Positions 41,111 to 49,579 of a DNA stretch of 64,000 nt are shown piece after piece (positions within the stretch are counted from its first letter, which is position 1; every line of letters starts with the position of its first letter). Below the pieces are notes generated by a model, which did not search any database, was not told the DNA's origin, and saw nothing but the letters and a program-made list of their open reading frames with translations. The DNA comes from a bacterium UBP4_UBA6127 (GTDB lineage Bacteria > UBP4 > UBA4092), in assembly GCA_002428325.1 (NCBI GenBank), contig DIVR01000052.1:11141-75140 (forward strand), read 5' to 3'. The position numbers were made by a program, and so were the translations under genes.

Positions 41111-42589
41111 ATGATTTACCCTTCAATAGATGAATTTAAACAAAAAGCTAAAGAATTTAACATCATCCCGGTTTACCGGGAAATCCTTGCAGACCTTGAT
41201 ACTCCGGTGTCTGCTTACCGAAAAATCAACCAATCAACCTATGGGTTTCTTCTGGAAAGTGTTGAAGGCGGGGAACAATTAGCCCGATATTCATTCCTGG
41301 GAACCAATCCTTCCATCATCTTTAAAAGCAAAGGAACACAGGTAGAAATTACCAAAGATGGTGAAACTCTTCTACAAAAAGAATCTTCCAATCCTCTGGA
41401 TGAACTCAAAACTCTTTTAAGTCAGTACAATGTTTACAGAGATCCTCAGTTACCCCGGTTTTTTGGCGGTGCTGTCGGGTATATCAGTTACGATATGGTC
41501 CGGTTTATGGAAAAGCTGCCGGATAATAATCCTGATGACCTGAATCTGCCTGATATGTATTTCATGGTAACGGATACCATCCTGATTTTCGACCATGTTC
41601 GGCATAAAATTAAAATTATCTCTAATGCCCATGTGGAAAATGGAGATGCGGAAAAGGCTTATCAAACGGCATTAGCTAAAATTGATTTACTGGTAAAATC
41701 CTTAAATTCGCCGGCACCTCCTCTTCCTGAGACACTAAAATCCACAGTTAAACATCAATTGACCTCTAACTTTCAGAAGGAAGAATTTAAAAAAGCTGTT
41801 TCTGACTCCAAGGAATTCATCAAAGCGGGAGATATTTTTCAGGTTGTGCTTTCCCAGCGTTTTGAGACAGATATTACGGCCAGCCCTTTTGATATTTATC
41901 GGGCATTACGGTCCATTAATCCTTCCCCCTATATGTATTACCTGCAATTTAATGATGCAATTCTGGCAGGTTCCTCCCCCGAAATTCTGGTTCGGGCTGA
42001 AGACGGAAAACTTCAATTACGGCCGATTGCCGGAACTCGCCCCCGTGGACGAAGCCCGGAAGAAGATGAGGCCTTGATTAAAGACCTTTTAGCAGACCCG
42101 AAAGAACGAGCTGAGCACCTGATGCTGGTGGATCTTGGGCGTAACGACCTTGGCCGAATCAGTGAATATGGGACGGTTAATGTTACAGATTTCATGATGA
42201 TTGAGAAGTATTCTCATGTTCTCCATATTGTATCTAATGTGGAAGGAACCCTGGCAAAGGGAAAAGATGCCTTTGATGTATTAAAAGGGACTTTCCCGGC
42301 GGGAACAGTTTCCGGCGCTCCCAAAATCAGAGCCATGGAAATTATTGATGAATTGGAACCCACCCGTAGAGGACCCTATGCGGGAACTGTAGGATATTTC
42401 AGTTTCTCAGGAAACCTGGATGCCTGTATCACTTTAAGAACGATTGTCATTAAAGGGAATAAGGCTTATATTCAGGCAGGTGGGGGAATTGTTGCTGATT
42501 CTATCCCTGAAAATGAATACCAGGAAACTGTCAATAAATCCAAAGCCATGTTGAAAGCCATTGAACTGGCTGAAGCCGGGCTTGAATAA
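41111..42589 (+). CDS. trpE: Anthranilate synthase component I
   Basis: TrpE converts chorismate to anthranilate with ammonia or with TrpG-supplied glutamine. The 492-residue protein has the feedback site for tryptophan as LLESVEGG (residues 47-54), and the chorismate-binding core IAGTRPRGRSPEEDEAL, DLGRNDLGRIS, KYSHVLHIVSNVEG and GTFPAGTVSGAPKIRAMEII. It is the large subunit of the two-subunit type. The following 60 bases contain an 11-bp stem-loop (42597-42631) before trpG. The paired TrpG and full trp set argue against PabB. Confidence 0.97.
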   Translation: MIYPSIDEFKQKAKEFNIIPVYREILADLDTPVSAYRKINQSTYGFLLESVEGGEQLARYSFLGTNPSIIFKSKGTQVEITKDGETLLQKESSNPLDELKTLLSQYNVYRDPQLPRFFGGAVGYISYDMVRFMEKLPDNNPDDLNLPDMYFMVTDTILIFDHVRHKIKIISNAHVENGDAEKAYQTALAKIDLLVKSLNSPAPPLPETLKSTVKHQLTSNFQKEEFKKAVSDSKEFIKAGDIFQVVLSQRFETDITASPFDIYRALRSINPSPYMYYLQFNDAILAGSSPEILVRAEDGKLQLRPIAGTRPRGRSPEEDEALIKDLLADPKERAEHLMLVDLGRNDLGRISEYGTVNVTDFMMIEKYSHVLHIVSNVEGTLAKGKDAFDVLKGTFPAGTVSGAPKIRAMEIIDELEPTRRGPYAGTVGYFSFSGNLDACITLRTIVIKGNKAYIQAGGGIVADSIPENEYQETVNKSKAMLKAIELAEAGLE

Positions 42590-42596
42590 ACAGGAT

Positions 42597-42631
42597 TTTT
42601 CGAGGGCTGTGCCACTCACCGCCCTTGAAAA
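42597..42631 (+). other. Stem-loop between trpE and trpG
   Basis: TTTTCGAGGGC (42597-42607) pairs with GCCCTTGAAAA (42621-42631), with one G-U pair and a 13-base loop. It lies between the trpE stop and the trpG start and has no T-run after it. It may be a processing or stability element rather than a terminator. Confidence 0.4.
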
Positions 42632-42649
42632 GAAAGATGGGATAACTTC

Positions 42650-43222
42650 ATGATACTAATTATTGATAACTATGATTCTTTTACCTATAACCTGGTTCAA
42701 TACCTTGGAGAATTTGGTGAAGAGATAAAGGTTTATCGTAATGACCAAATTACCTTGGATGAAATTAAAGAATTAAAACCTGATAAAATAGTGATTTCTC
42801 CCGGACCTTGCACTCCCAAAGAAGCTGGGATTTCATGCCCGGTCTTGGAAAAAATCAGTCCGGAAATACCGACTCTGGGAGTCTGTCTCGGACATCAAAG
42901 TATTGGAGCTGTCTATGGCGGGGTTGTCATCAGAAATTATCGGTTAATCCATGGCAAAACCAGCCTGATTCATCATAATAATAAAGGGATTTTCCATGGG
43001 ATAGAAAACCCCTTTGAAGCAACACGATATCATTCTCTGGTTATTGAAAGAGAAACCTTTCCTGATAAAGAACTTGAAATAACAGCCTGGACAGATGAAA
43101 ATGAAATCATGGGAGTCCAACATCGGAATTATCCCATCTATGGCGTTCAGTTCCATCCAGAATCCATATTGACCCGAGAAGGCAAAAAAATCCTTCGTAA
43201 TTTCGTTAATTTGGACAAATAG
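42650..43222 (+). CDS. trpG: Anthranilate synthase glutamine amidotransferase component
   Basis: The 190-residue class I amidotransferase supplies ammonia to TrpE. The nucleophile is C79 in GVCLGHQSIG, and the His-Glu pair is in VQFHPESI near residue 166. The N-terminal LIIDNYDSFTYNLVQYLGE is characteristic of TrpG/PabA. In many bacteria the same protein also serves PabB in folate synthesis. It stands in the trp operon between trpE and trpD. Confidence 0.95.
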   Translation: MILIIDNYDSFTYNLVQYLGEFGEEIKVYRNDQITLDEIKELKPDKIVISPGPCTPKEAGISCPVLEKISPEIPTLGVCLGHQSIGAVYGGVVIRNYRLIHGKTSLIHHNNKGIFHGIENPFEATRYHSLVIERETFPDKELEITAWTDENEIMGVQHRNYPIYGVQFHPESILTREGKKILRNFVNLDK

Positions 43223-43260
43223 AACCTTCCCGGTTCACTGTATTAGGAGGATAATGGGAA

Positions 43261-44283
43261 ATGATACGTGAAGCCATATCTAAGCTTTCTGACGGGAATA
43301 CCCTCTCCAGGGAAGAAGCTCGCCAGGCGATGGATGAAATCATGTCTGGTGAGGCGACTGATGCCCAAATCGCAGCTTTTTTAACAGCTCTTCGTATGAA
43401 AGGTGAAACAATCGAAGAGATTACTGGGTGCGCTATGGTTATGCGGGAAAAGGTTACAACCATCAAAACACACCATACTATATTTGTGGATACCTGTGGA
43501 ACCGGTGGTGATCGAAAAGGAACCTTTAATGTTTCTACCTGTGCTGCTTTTGTTGTCGCAGCGGCAGGAATCCCCGTAGCCAAGCATGGAAATCGTTCTG
43601 TATCCAGTTCCTGTGGAAGTGCGGATGTACTCTCTGAGTTGGGAGTCAAAATTGACGCTCCACTTTCCATTTCTGAAAAGTGCCTTGATGAAATAGGGAT
43701 TTGTTTTCTTTTTGCTCCCTTATTCCATAAAGCCATGCGATATGCAATGCCTGCCCGGCAACAAATAGGAATCCGAACTGTATTCAATATTATTGGCCCT
43801 CTGACCAATCCTGCAATGGCTCCCTGCCAGGTCATGGGAGTATTTAATCCAAATTTGACCGATACCCTGGCTGAAGTATTAAAGAACCTTGGCACTCATC
43901 ATGCCTTAGTCTGCCATGGAATAGATGGTCTTGATGAAATAACCATTACCGGAGACACTAAAATCGTTGAACTGAAAAATGGTAAAATCCTGGATTATTA
44001 TGTCGAGCCGGGTGATTTTGGTTTTGCAAAAGCCTCACTAGACAGTATCCTGGGAGGCGATTCTAAAGACAATGCCATTATCATTAAAGATATCCTTGAA
44101 GGTAAAAAGGGTCCTCAACGTGATATTGTGCTGATGAATGCCGGAGCCGCTATTCTTGCCGGTGATGGAGCGAATACCCTTCATGAAGGGGTCATGAAAG
44201 CTATAGAGGCCCTGGATTCAGGAGCAGCATTGAATAAATTGAACCAATTAATTGAATATTCCCAGATGGGTGAGGCGCAATAA
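43261..44283 (+). CDS. trpD: Anthranilate phosphoribosyltransferase
   Basis: TrpD links anthranilate to PRPP. The 340-residue protein shows CGTGGDRKGTFNVST (from residue 79), the AKHGNRSVSSSCGSADVLSELG stretch in two parts, and FLFAPLFHKAMRYAMPARQQ, FNIIGPLTNPA, all typical. It is not fused to TrpG, unlike in enterobacteria. It is preceded by an AGGAGG-like site (43242-43254) and followed within six bases by trpC. Confidence 0.97.
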   Translation: MIREAISKLSDGNTLSREEARQAMDEIMSGEATDAQIAAFLTALRMKGETIEEITGCAMVMREKVTTIKTHHTIFVDTCGTGGDRKGTFNVSTCAAFVVAAAGIPVAKHGNRSVSSSCGSADVLSELGVKIDAPLSISEKCLDEIGICFLFAPLFHKAMRYAMPARQQIGIRTVFNIIGPLTNPAMAPCQVMGVFNPNLTDTLAEVLKNLGTHHALVCHGIDGLDEITITGDTKIVELKNGKILDYYVEPGDFGFAKASLDSILGGDSKDNAIIIKDILEGKKGPQRDIVLMNAGAAILAGDGANTLHEGVMKAIEALDSGAALNKLNQLIEYSQMGEAQ

Positions 44284-44289
44284 AAGCTT

Positions 44290-45075
44290 ATGATTCTGGA
44301 TGATATAATCGCCCACAAAAAGATTGAGATTGAAGAGATGAAATCTCTCAGGCCTTTATCTGATATCATGGAATCTGTGGATGTGGTGAGTAAAAATATC
44401 CATAGTTTCAAGGATGCTATTACCAGAAAATCAGGTGAACCAATTCACCTGATTGCTGAAGTAAAAAAAGCATCTCCCAGCCAGGGAGTGATTCGGCCTG
44501 ATTTTGATCCCCAAGATATTGCCGAGACTTATCAAAACCATGGAGCTCATGCCATCTCGGTATTGACGGACTCACGTTTTTTTCAGGGAAAACTGGATTA
44601 TCTCAGGCAAATCCGGAAATCGGTCTCTCTACCCTTACTGAGAAAAGATTTTATTCTTGATGAGTATCAGTTATGGGAGGCAAAAGAAGCGGGTGCTGAT
44701 GCCATTCTATTGATTGTTGCAGCCCTATCTCAGGAGGACCTTGCCAACTTACTAAAAAAAGCACGAGAACAGCTTTCATTGGATGTTTTAGTAGAAGTGC
44801 ATTCTAAACCTGAGATGGAAATAGCCTTAGATGCCGGAGCGGATATTTTAGGAATCAACAATCGCAACCTGAAGACATTTAAAGTATCATTGGAAATAAC
44901 CGAATCATTAAAACCTCTGGTTCCATCAGGTATTCCTGTCGTCGGAGAAAGTGGAATTAAAACTCGTCACGATGTAATCAGCTTGGAGAATATGGATGTG
45001 GATGCGCTCTTGATTGGTGAAACATTTATGCGAGCTGATAATATTGGCAAGAAGATGGATGAGTTATTTCAATAA
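44290..45075 (+). CDS. trpC: Indole-3-glycerol phosphate synthase
   Basis: The 261-residue TIM-barrel enzyme closes the indole ring. Catalytic lysines and neighbours are present in LIAEVKKASPSQGVI, LLRKDFI, and the NNRNLKTF and GESGI motifs. It is separate from TrpF. It begins six bases after trpD, and a 36-base gap precedes trpF. Confidence 0.97.
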   Translation: MILDDIIAHKKIEIEEMKSLRPLSDIMESVDVVSKNIHSFKDAITRKSGEPIHLIAEVKKASPSQGVIRPDFDPQDIAETYQNHGAHAISVLTDSRFFQGKLDYLRQIRKSVSLPLLRKDFILDEYQLWEAKEAGADAILLIVAALSQEDLANLLKKAREQLSLDVLVEVHSKPEMEIALDAGADILGINNRNLKTFKVSLEITESLKPLVPSGIPVVGESGIKTRHDVISLENMDVDALLIGETFMRADNIGKKMDELFQ

Positions 45076-45111
45076 ATGAAATTTAATTACATTAAAGGTA
45101 TCTAAAATACA

Positions 45112-45738
45112 ATGACACGTGTAAAAATATGCGGAATAACAAATCTGGAAGATGCTTTGCTGGCTACCTCATTTGGAGCAGATTCTTTGGGATTTGTCTT
45201 TTCAAAAAGTCTAAGAAGAATTGAAGCGGACGAGGCTAGAGAAATCATCCAAAAACTTCCTCCTTTCCTTTCAATCACAGGAGTTTTTGTAAACGAGACC
45301 GATGAATTCGTAAAGCATGTTGCCCGTCGATGCAATTTAAATATTCTTCAATTTCATGGAGAAGAAGATCCTGATTATTTAAAGAATTTTAACCGTAAAA
45401 TCATCAAAGCATTCAGGATTAAAGATAACGCATCTCTTGATAAATTACCTATGTATAAAGTCCATGGTTACCTTTTAGATTCTCATGTGGAAGGTAAAAT
45501 GGGAGGTACAGGAGTTACCTTTGATTGGGATTTAGCTATTCAGGCCAAACAGTATGGCCCCATTATTTTATCAGGAGGCTTAAACCCGGAAAACATCCAG
45601 TCCGCCATTGAAACAGTAAGACCTTATGCCGTGGATGTCAGTTCAGGGCTTGAATCGGAACCGGGGAAAAAAGACCCCGATAAAATGAAATTGTTTTTTG
45701 AAATAATTAAAAGGTTGGCAAATAATGACAAACAATAA
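45112..45738 (+). CDS. trpF: Phosphoribosylanthranilate isomerase
   Basis: The 208-residue TIM-barrel enzyme has the N-terminal VKICGITNLEDA with the catalytic Cys, the FVFSKSLRRIE phosphate-site segment, the central LQFHGEED, and LSGGLNPENI plus the VDVSSGLES ending. It overlaps trpB by 14 bases, suggesting translational coupling of the trpF-trpB junction. Confidence 0.96.
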   Translation: MTRVKICGITNLEDALLATSFGADSLGFVFSKSLRRIEADEAREIIQKLPPFLSITGVFVNETDEFVKHVARRCNLNILQFHGEEDPDYLKNFNRKIIKAFRIKDNASLDKLPMYKVHGYLLDSHVEGKMGGTGVTFDWDLAIQAKQYGPIILSGGLNPENIQSAIETVRPYAVDVSSGLESEPGKKDPDKMKLFFEIIKRLANNDKQ

Positions 45739-46927
45739 TATACCCTTACCTGATGAGATGGGTCGATTTGGAATATATGGAGGTCTTTTTGCTCCAGAAA
45801 CCTTAATGCCTGCGGTCAAAGAACTTGCCTTTGAATATGAAAAAGCAAAGAATGATCCTTCTTTTCATAAGGAATTAGATTTTTATTTTAGAGAATATGT
45901 TGGCAGGCCTACCCTACTGTATTTTGCTAAAGAGTTGACCCAATTCCTGGGGGGCGCAAAGATTTATCTGAAACGTGAAGACTTGGCACACACTGGCTCC
46001 CATAAAATCAACAATACTATTGGGCAGGCTTTACTGACAAAAAGAATGAAGAAAACCAGGGTCATTGCAGAAACAGGAGCGGGGCAACATGGAGTAGCAA
46101 CAGCGACGGCCAGTGCCCTGTTTAAGCTTAAATGTGAAGTCTATATGGGTGAAGAAGACACCCGTCGACAGTCCCTGAATGTCTTCCGAATGCAGTTACT
46201 GGGTTCCAAAGTAATTCCGGTTTCCTCGGGTTCAAGAACCCTAAAGGACGCTATTAATGAAGCGATGAGAGACTGGATTGCAAATGTAAAAGATACTAAC
46301 TATATCTTTGGAACCGTAGCAGGTCCTCATCCTTTCCCTATGATGGTCAGAGATTTTCAATCTATTATCGGCCAGGAGACCCGAAGGCAAATCTTGGAAA
46401 AAGAAGGAAGACTTCCTGATTATCTGATTGCATGTGTTGGCGGAGGGAGCAACTCAATGGGGCTATTCTATCCTTTCTTTGAAGATAAAAACGTTAAATT
46501 CATCGGAGTCGAAGCAGGAGGGTTAGGTGTTGACACCGATAAGCATTCAGCTACCATTGGAAAGGGAACTATTGGGGTCCTTCATGGCGCCAAAACATAT
46601 CTTCTTCAGACCTTGGAAGGTCAAATAACGGAAACCCATTCCATCTCAGCTGGACTCGATTATCCAGGAGTAGGACCTGAGCATTGTTATTATAAAGATT
46701 CAGGAAGAGCCCAATACCTTTCAGCAACGGATGAAGAATGCCTTGAAGCTTTCCAGAAGCTTTCTGAACTGGAAGGAATCATCCCTGCCCTGGAATCTTC
46801 TCATGCAGTGGTTCAGGCAATTAAATTAGCTCCTACATTACCCAAAGATACAATCATCATAGTCAATCTCTCCGGTCGTGGAGATAAGGATGTTCAGCAA
46901 GTAGCAGAAATCCTTAATAAAAGATAA
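45725..46927 (+). CDS. trpB: Tryptophan synthase beta chain
   Basis: TrpB joins indole with serine using PLP. The 400-residue length is that of TrpB1. The PLP lysine is K94 in HTGSHKINNT, the phosphate cup is CVGGGSNSMG, and the AETGAGQHGVATAT and GPEHCYYKDSGRAQY motifs are intact. The start overlaps the end of trpF, and trpA follows 12 bases later. Confidence 0.98.
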   Translation: MTNNNIPLPDEMGRFGIYGGLFAPETLMPAVKELAFEYEKAKNDPSFHKELDFYFREYVGRPTLLYFAKELTQFLGGAKIYLKREDLAHTGSHKINNTIGQALLTKRMKKTRVIAETGAGQHGVATATASALFKLKCEVYMGEEDTRRQSLNVFRMQLLGSKVIPVSSGSRTLKDAINEAMRDWIANVKDTNYIFGTVAGPHPFPMMVRDFQSIIGQETRRQILEKEGRLPDYLIACVGGGSNSMGLFYPFFEDKNVKFIGVEAGGLGVDTDKHSATIGKGTIGVLHGAKTYLLQTLEGQITETHSISAGLDYPGVGPEHCYYKDSGRAQYLSATDEECLEAFQKLSELEGIIPALESSHAVVQAIKLAPTLPKDTIIIVNLSGRGDKDVQQVAEILNKR

Positions 46928-46939
46928 GAGAATATACCT

Positions 46940-47740
46940 ATGAAAAACATTCAAAAAGCTTTCAATAAGGCAAAAGAAGAAAACAGGTCGGCTCTGATTA
47001 CCTACATTTGCGCAGGGGATCCTGACATGAATACAACAAAGAAGCTTGTCCTTGAGTTGGTGAAAAATGGTGCAGATATCATTGAATTAGGTGTTCCTTT
47101 TTCAGACCCCATAGCAGATGGCCCGACTATTCAACGAGCGGCTCAGAGAGCTTTGAAAAATAATACGAATCTAAATTCAATACTTGAATTAGTTAAAGAA
47201 TTAAAGAAAATAATCTCAGTGCCTATCATTTTAATGGGTTATTACAATCCGTTTCTCAAAGCAGGTTTAAAAGAATTTTCTAAAAAGGCTGTTGCAAATG
47301 GAGTGGATGGAATCATTATTCCTGATTTACCGCCCGAAGAAGCCGAGGACTGGATTGCTGCAGCCCACTCAGCAGAACTGGATACGATATTCCTTTTAGC
47401 CCCTACCAGTAATGAGGATAGGATTTTAAAAGTCGCTAAAATATGCCGGGGATTTGTTTATTACGTATCTATCTTGGGGGTAACAGGAGCCAGAAATGAG
47501 CTGCCAGAAGGAATATCAGGTAAAATTAGTAATATAAAAAAACATACTCAATTGCCAGTTGGCGTTGGGTTTGGTATTTCATCTCCTCAACAGGTTAAAC
47601 AGATTGTTTCAACCGGAGCCGATGGAATTATCGTTGGAAGTGCTATCATCAGCATAATAGAGAAAAACTTGGAACAACCGGACTTGGTCAATAATGTTGG
47701 GAAATTTATTGCAGAATTAAGAACCGGTCTTTCTCGATAA
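46940..47740 (+). CDS. trpA: Tryptophan synthase alpha chain
   Basis: TrpA releases indole from indole-3-glycerol phosphate and passes it to TrpB. The 266-residue TIM barrel has the catalytic Glu49 in IIELGVPFSDP, Asp60 in IADGPTIQRA, LMGYYNPFL, and GVGFGISSPQQV. It is the last trp gene, followed after 33 bases by accD, a common arrangement in bacteria. Confidence 0.97.
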   Translation: MKNIQKAFNKAKEENRSALITYICAGDPDMNTTKKLVLELVKNGADIIELGVPFSDPIADGPTIQRAAQRALKNNTNLNSILELVKELKKIISVPIILMGYYNPFLKAGLKEFSKKAVANGVDGIIIPDLPPEEAEDWIAAAHSAELDTIFLLAPTSNEDRILKVAKICRGFVYYVSILGVTGARNELPEGISGKISNIKKHTQLPVGVGFGISSPQQVKQIVSTGADGIIVGSAIISIIEKNLEQPDLVNNVGKFIAELRTGLSR

Positions 47741-47773
47741 CAGAATTTAATAAGGAGCATCTACAAATCCTTT

Positions 47774-48688
47774 ATGTCATGGTTTAAGAAAAAAGAAGAA
47801 TACACTGTACTCCGACCTAAACAAGTTGCCAAAAAGGTGGAGATTCCTGAAGGGTTATGGACTCGCTGTGAAGAATGCCAGACCATAATTTACAATAAAG
47901 ATTTGGAAACTAATTTAAACGTTTGCAGTAAATGTGGATTCCATTTCAAGATCAATCCTGAAGACAGGATCAGGTACACTCTGGATGATGGAAGTTTTCA
48001 TCCGGAAGACCAACAATTAAGGTCTATTGATCCTTTAAAATTTCCCAATTATCAAAAAAAGATTGATACCCTTCATCGTCAGAATCTTGAGAAAGAAGTT
48101 CTTTCAGGTGTAGGAAAAATCAATGGGATTCCAACATCCATCGCAATTATGGATTTTCGTTTTATTGGCGGTTCCATGGGGTCATTAGTTGGAGAAAAGG
48201 TTACCCGTGCCATTGAAAGAGGCATTGAACGGCGTATTCCGGTCATTATCTTTTCTCAAACAGGCGGCGCTAGAATGCATGAAGGAATTTTATCATTGAT
48301 GCAAATGGCTAAAACTAGCTGTGCAATCAAAGAACTTCATAAACAGGGGATACCCTATATTTCGGTATTAACAGATCCGTCAACCGCAGGGGTAATGGCT
48401 AGTTATGCTTCTTTGGGGGATGTTGTTATCGCGGAACCCAAGGCTTATATTGGATTTGCAGGCGCAAGAGTCATTGAGCAGACGATTCGGCAACCCCTTC
48501 CCCCAGGATTTCAACGGTCTGAATTTTTATTGAAACATGGAATGCTGGATAAGGTTGTTGACAGGCGAGAGATGAAAAATACTTTGTTTACCTTATTGAA
48601 ATTGTTTTCTGGCAAAACCTGTGACTTGGGCCATATTTCTGCAGCCCAAACAGATATTATGGATGTAAATGATAATATATGTAAATGA
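47774..48688 (+). CDS. accD: Acetyl-CoA carboxylase carboxyltransferase subunit beta
   Basis: AccD with AccA forms malonyl-CoA. The 304-residue protein has the N-terminal zinc ribbon (C32, C35, C51, C54, CEEC...CSKC), and the crotonase-fold core MDFRFIGGSMGSLVGEKVTRAIE, FSQTGGARMHEG and the SVLTDPSTAGVMASYA stretch. The C-terminus runs into a 16-base tandem duplication (48663-48694), which places the stop in the second copy. The strong hairpin at 48748-48779 closes the his-trp-accD block. No accA is nearby. Confidence 0.96.
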   Translation: MSWFKKKEEYTVLRPKQVAKKVEIPEGLWTRCEECQTIIYNKDLETNLNVCSKCGFHFKINPEDRIRYTLDDGSFHPEDQQLRSIDPLKFPNYQKKIDTLHRQNLEKEVLSGVGKINGIPTSIAIMDFRFIGGSMGSLVGEKVTRAIERGIERRIPVIIFSQTGGARMHEGILSLMQMAKTSCAIKELHKQGIPYISVLTDPSTAGVMASYASLGDVVIAEPKAYIGFAGARVIEQTIRQPLPPGFQRSEFLLKHGMLDKVVDRREMKNTLFTLLKLFSGKTCDLGHISAAQTDIMDVNDNICK

Positions 48689-48694
48689 TAATAT
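48663..48694 (+). repeat. Tandem 16-base duplication at the accD stop
   Basis: ATGTAAATGATAATAT occurs twice, exactly, at 48663-48678 and 48679-48694. The first copy codes the last sense codons of accD and the second contains its stop TGA at 48686-48688. Without the duplication the frame would end at a TAG, two residues earlier. Confidence 0.85.
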
Positions 48695-48747
48695 ATAGAG
48701 TATTGAACATACTTCATCAGGGGAATCTTTCCCTGGGATTTAGAAAT

Positions 48748-48779
48748 AAAGGAGCTTTTACACCTGTAAAAGCTCCTTT
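48748..48779 (+). terminator. Intrinsic terminator of the his-trp-accD block
   Basis: AAAGGAGCTTTTACA (48748-48762) and its reverse complement (48765-48779) form a long stem, followed by a T-run. It lies 60 bases after the accD stop and about 35 before the end of the convergent corrinoid gene, and may work in both directions. Confidence 0.88.
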
Positions 48780-48814
48780 TTAATTTATCAGTTTTCAATG
48801 CTGATAAATCAGAT

Positions 48815-49504
48815 TTATTCAATTCCTTTGACCCAGCCTCCGGACGAAATGAACATATCCTTATTCACCTGAATTCCCAATAAATATTTCACGACTTGCA
48901 CTGCTGTCGCAGCATCCGGAGCGTAGGCATCGCAACCAATTTCTTCAGCAAAAGCAGCATTTACAGGTGCTCCTCCGCACATAAGCTTAACCTTATCTCT
49001 TAATCCTTCTTTAATTAGTGCCTCATTAACCAGCTTAAAATTAATCATAGTTGTTGTCAAAAGAGCCGACATTCCTATAATTTGAGCATTATTTTCGATG
49101 ACAGCCTTAATATATTTTTCGGAAGAATTATTAATGCCAATATCGATCACCTTGATACCTGCACCTTCCCACATCATCCCAACAAGGTTCTTACCAATAT
49201 CATGAAGGTCTCCTTTTATGGTACCAAGCACAGCTACTCCGATTGGTTTGGCACCTGTCTGGGTCAAAAGGGGTCGGAGGATTTCCATGGCAGATTTCAT
49301 AGCACGTGCAGAAATAAGAACTTCCGGGACATAAATAATATTTCTTCGGAAACGATCTCCGACAACATCCATTCCCGGGATGAGTCCCTTATTAAGAATC
49401 TCTTCAGGACGGACTCCCTCACTAATGGCCTGATTTGTTAATTCAGCACACCGTTGCTGTTGACCTTTGATAACGGAATCAGAAAGACCTTCAAAATCAG
49501 CCAT
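48815..49504 (-). CDS. Orphan corrinoid (B12-binding) methyltransferase partner protein
   Basis: The protein (229 residues from the chosen start) matches the MtbC/MttC/MtmC type: an N-terminal helical cap (QQRCAELTNQAISEGVRPEE), then the cobalamin Rossmann domain with the DxHxxG signature GDLHDIGKNLV (D99, H101, G104), GMSALLTTTM (about 146) and the MCGGAPVN loop. Such proteins carry methyl groups on cobalt between a substrate-specific methyltransferase and a second one. Neither partner is in the window, and the protein may serve another methylamine, methoxy or methionine-synthase-like system. I choose the start ATG 49504 with GAGG nine bases upstream; an in-frame ATG at 49519 has no spaced site. 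Confidence 0.88.
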   Translation of the reverse strand: MADFEGLSDSVIKGQQQRCAELTNQAISEGVRPEEILNKGLIPGMDVVGDRFRRNIIYVPEVLISARAMKSAMEILRPLLTQTGAKPIGVAVLGTIKGDLHDIGKNLVGMMWEGAGIKVIDIGINNSSEKYIKAVIENNAQIIGMSALLTTTMINFKLVNEALIKEGLRDKVKLMCGGAPVNAAFAEEIGCDAYAPDAATAVQVVKYLLGIQVNKDMFISSGGWVKGIE

Positions 49505-49579
49505 ATTATTAATCCTCATCTTCTATGATAAATTAGAATAAGATTTACTTAACTATTGTAACAAAACAGGGTATATAAA

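Noticed and set aside
43206..43895. A 229-codon open frame on the minus strand opposite trpD
   Set aside because: It is the antisense shadow of a complete trpD; it has low-complexity composition and no ribosome-binding site or motif.
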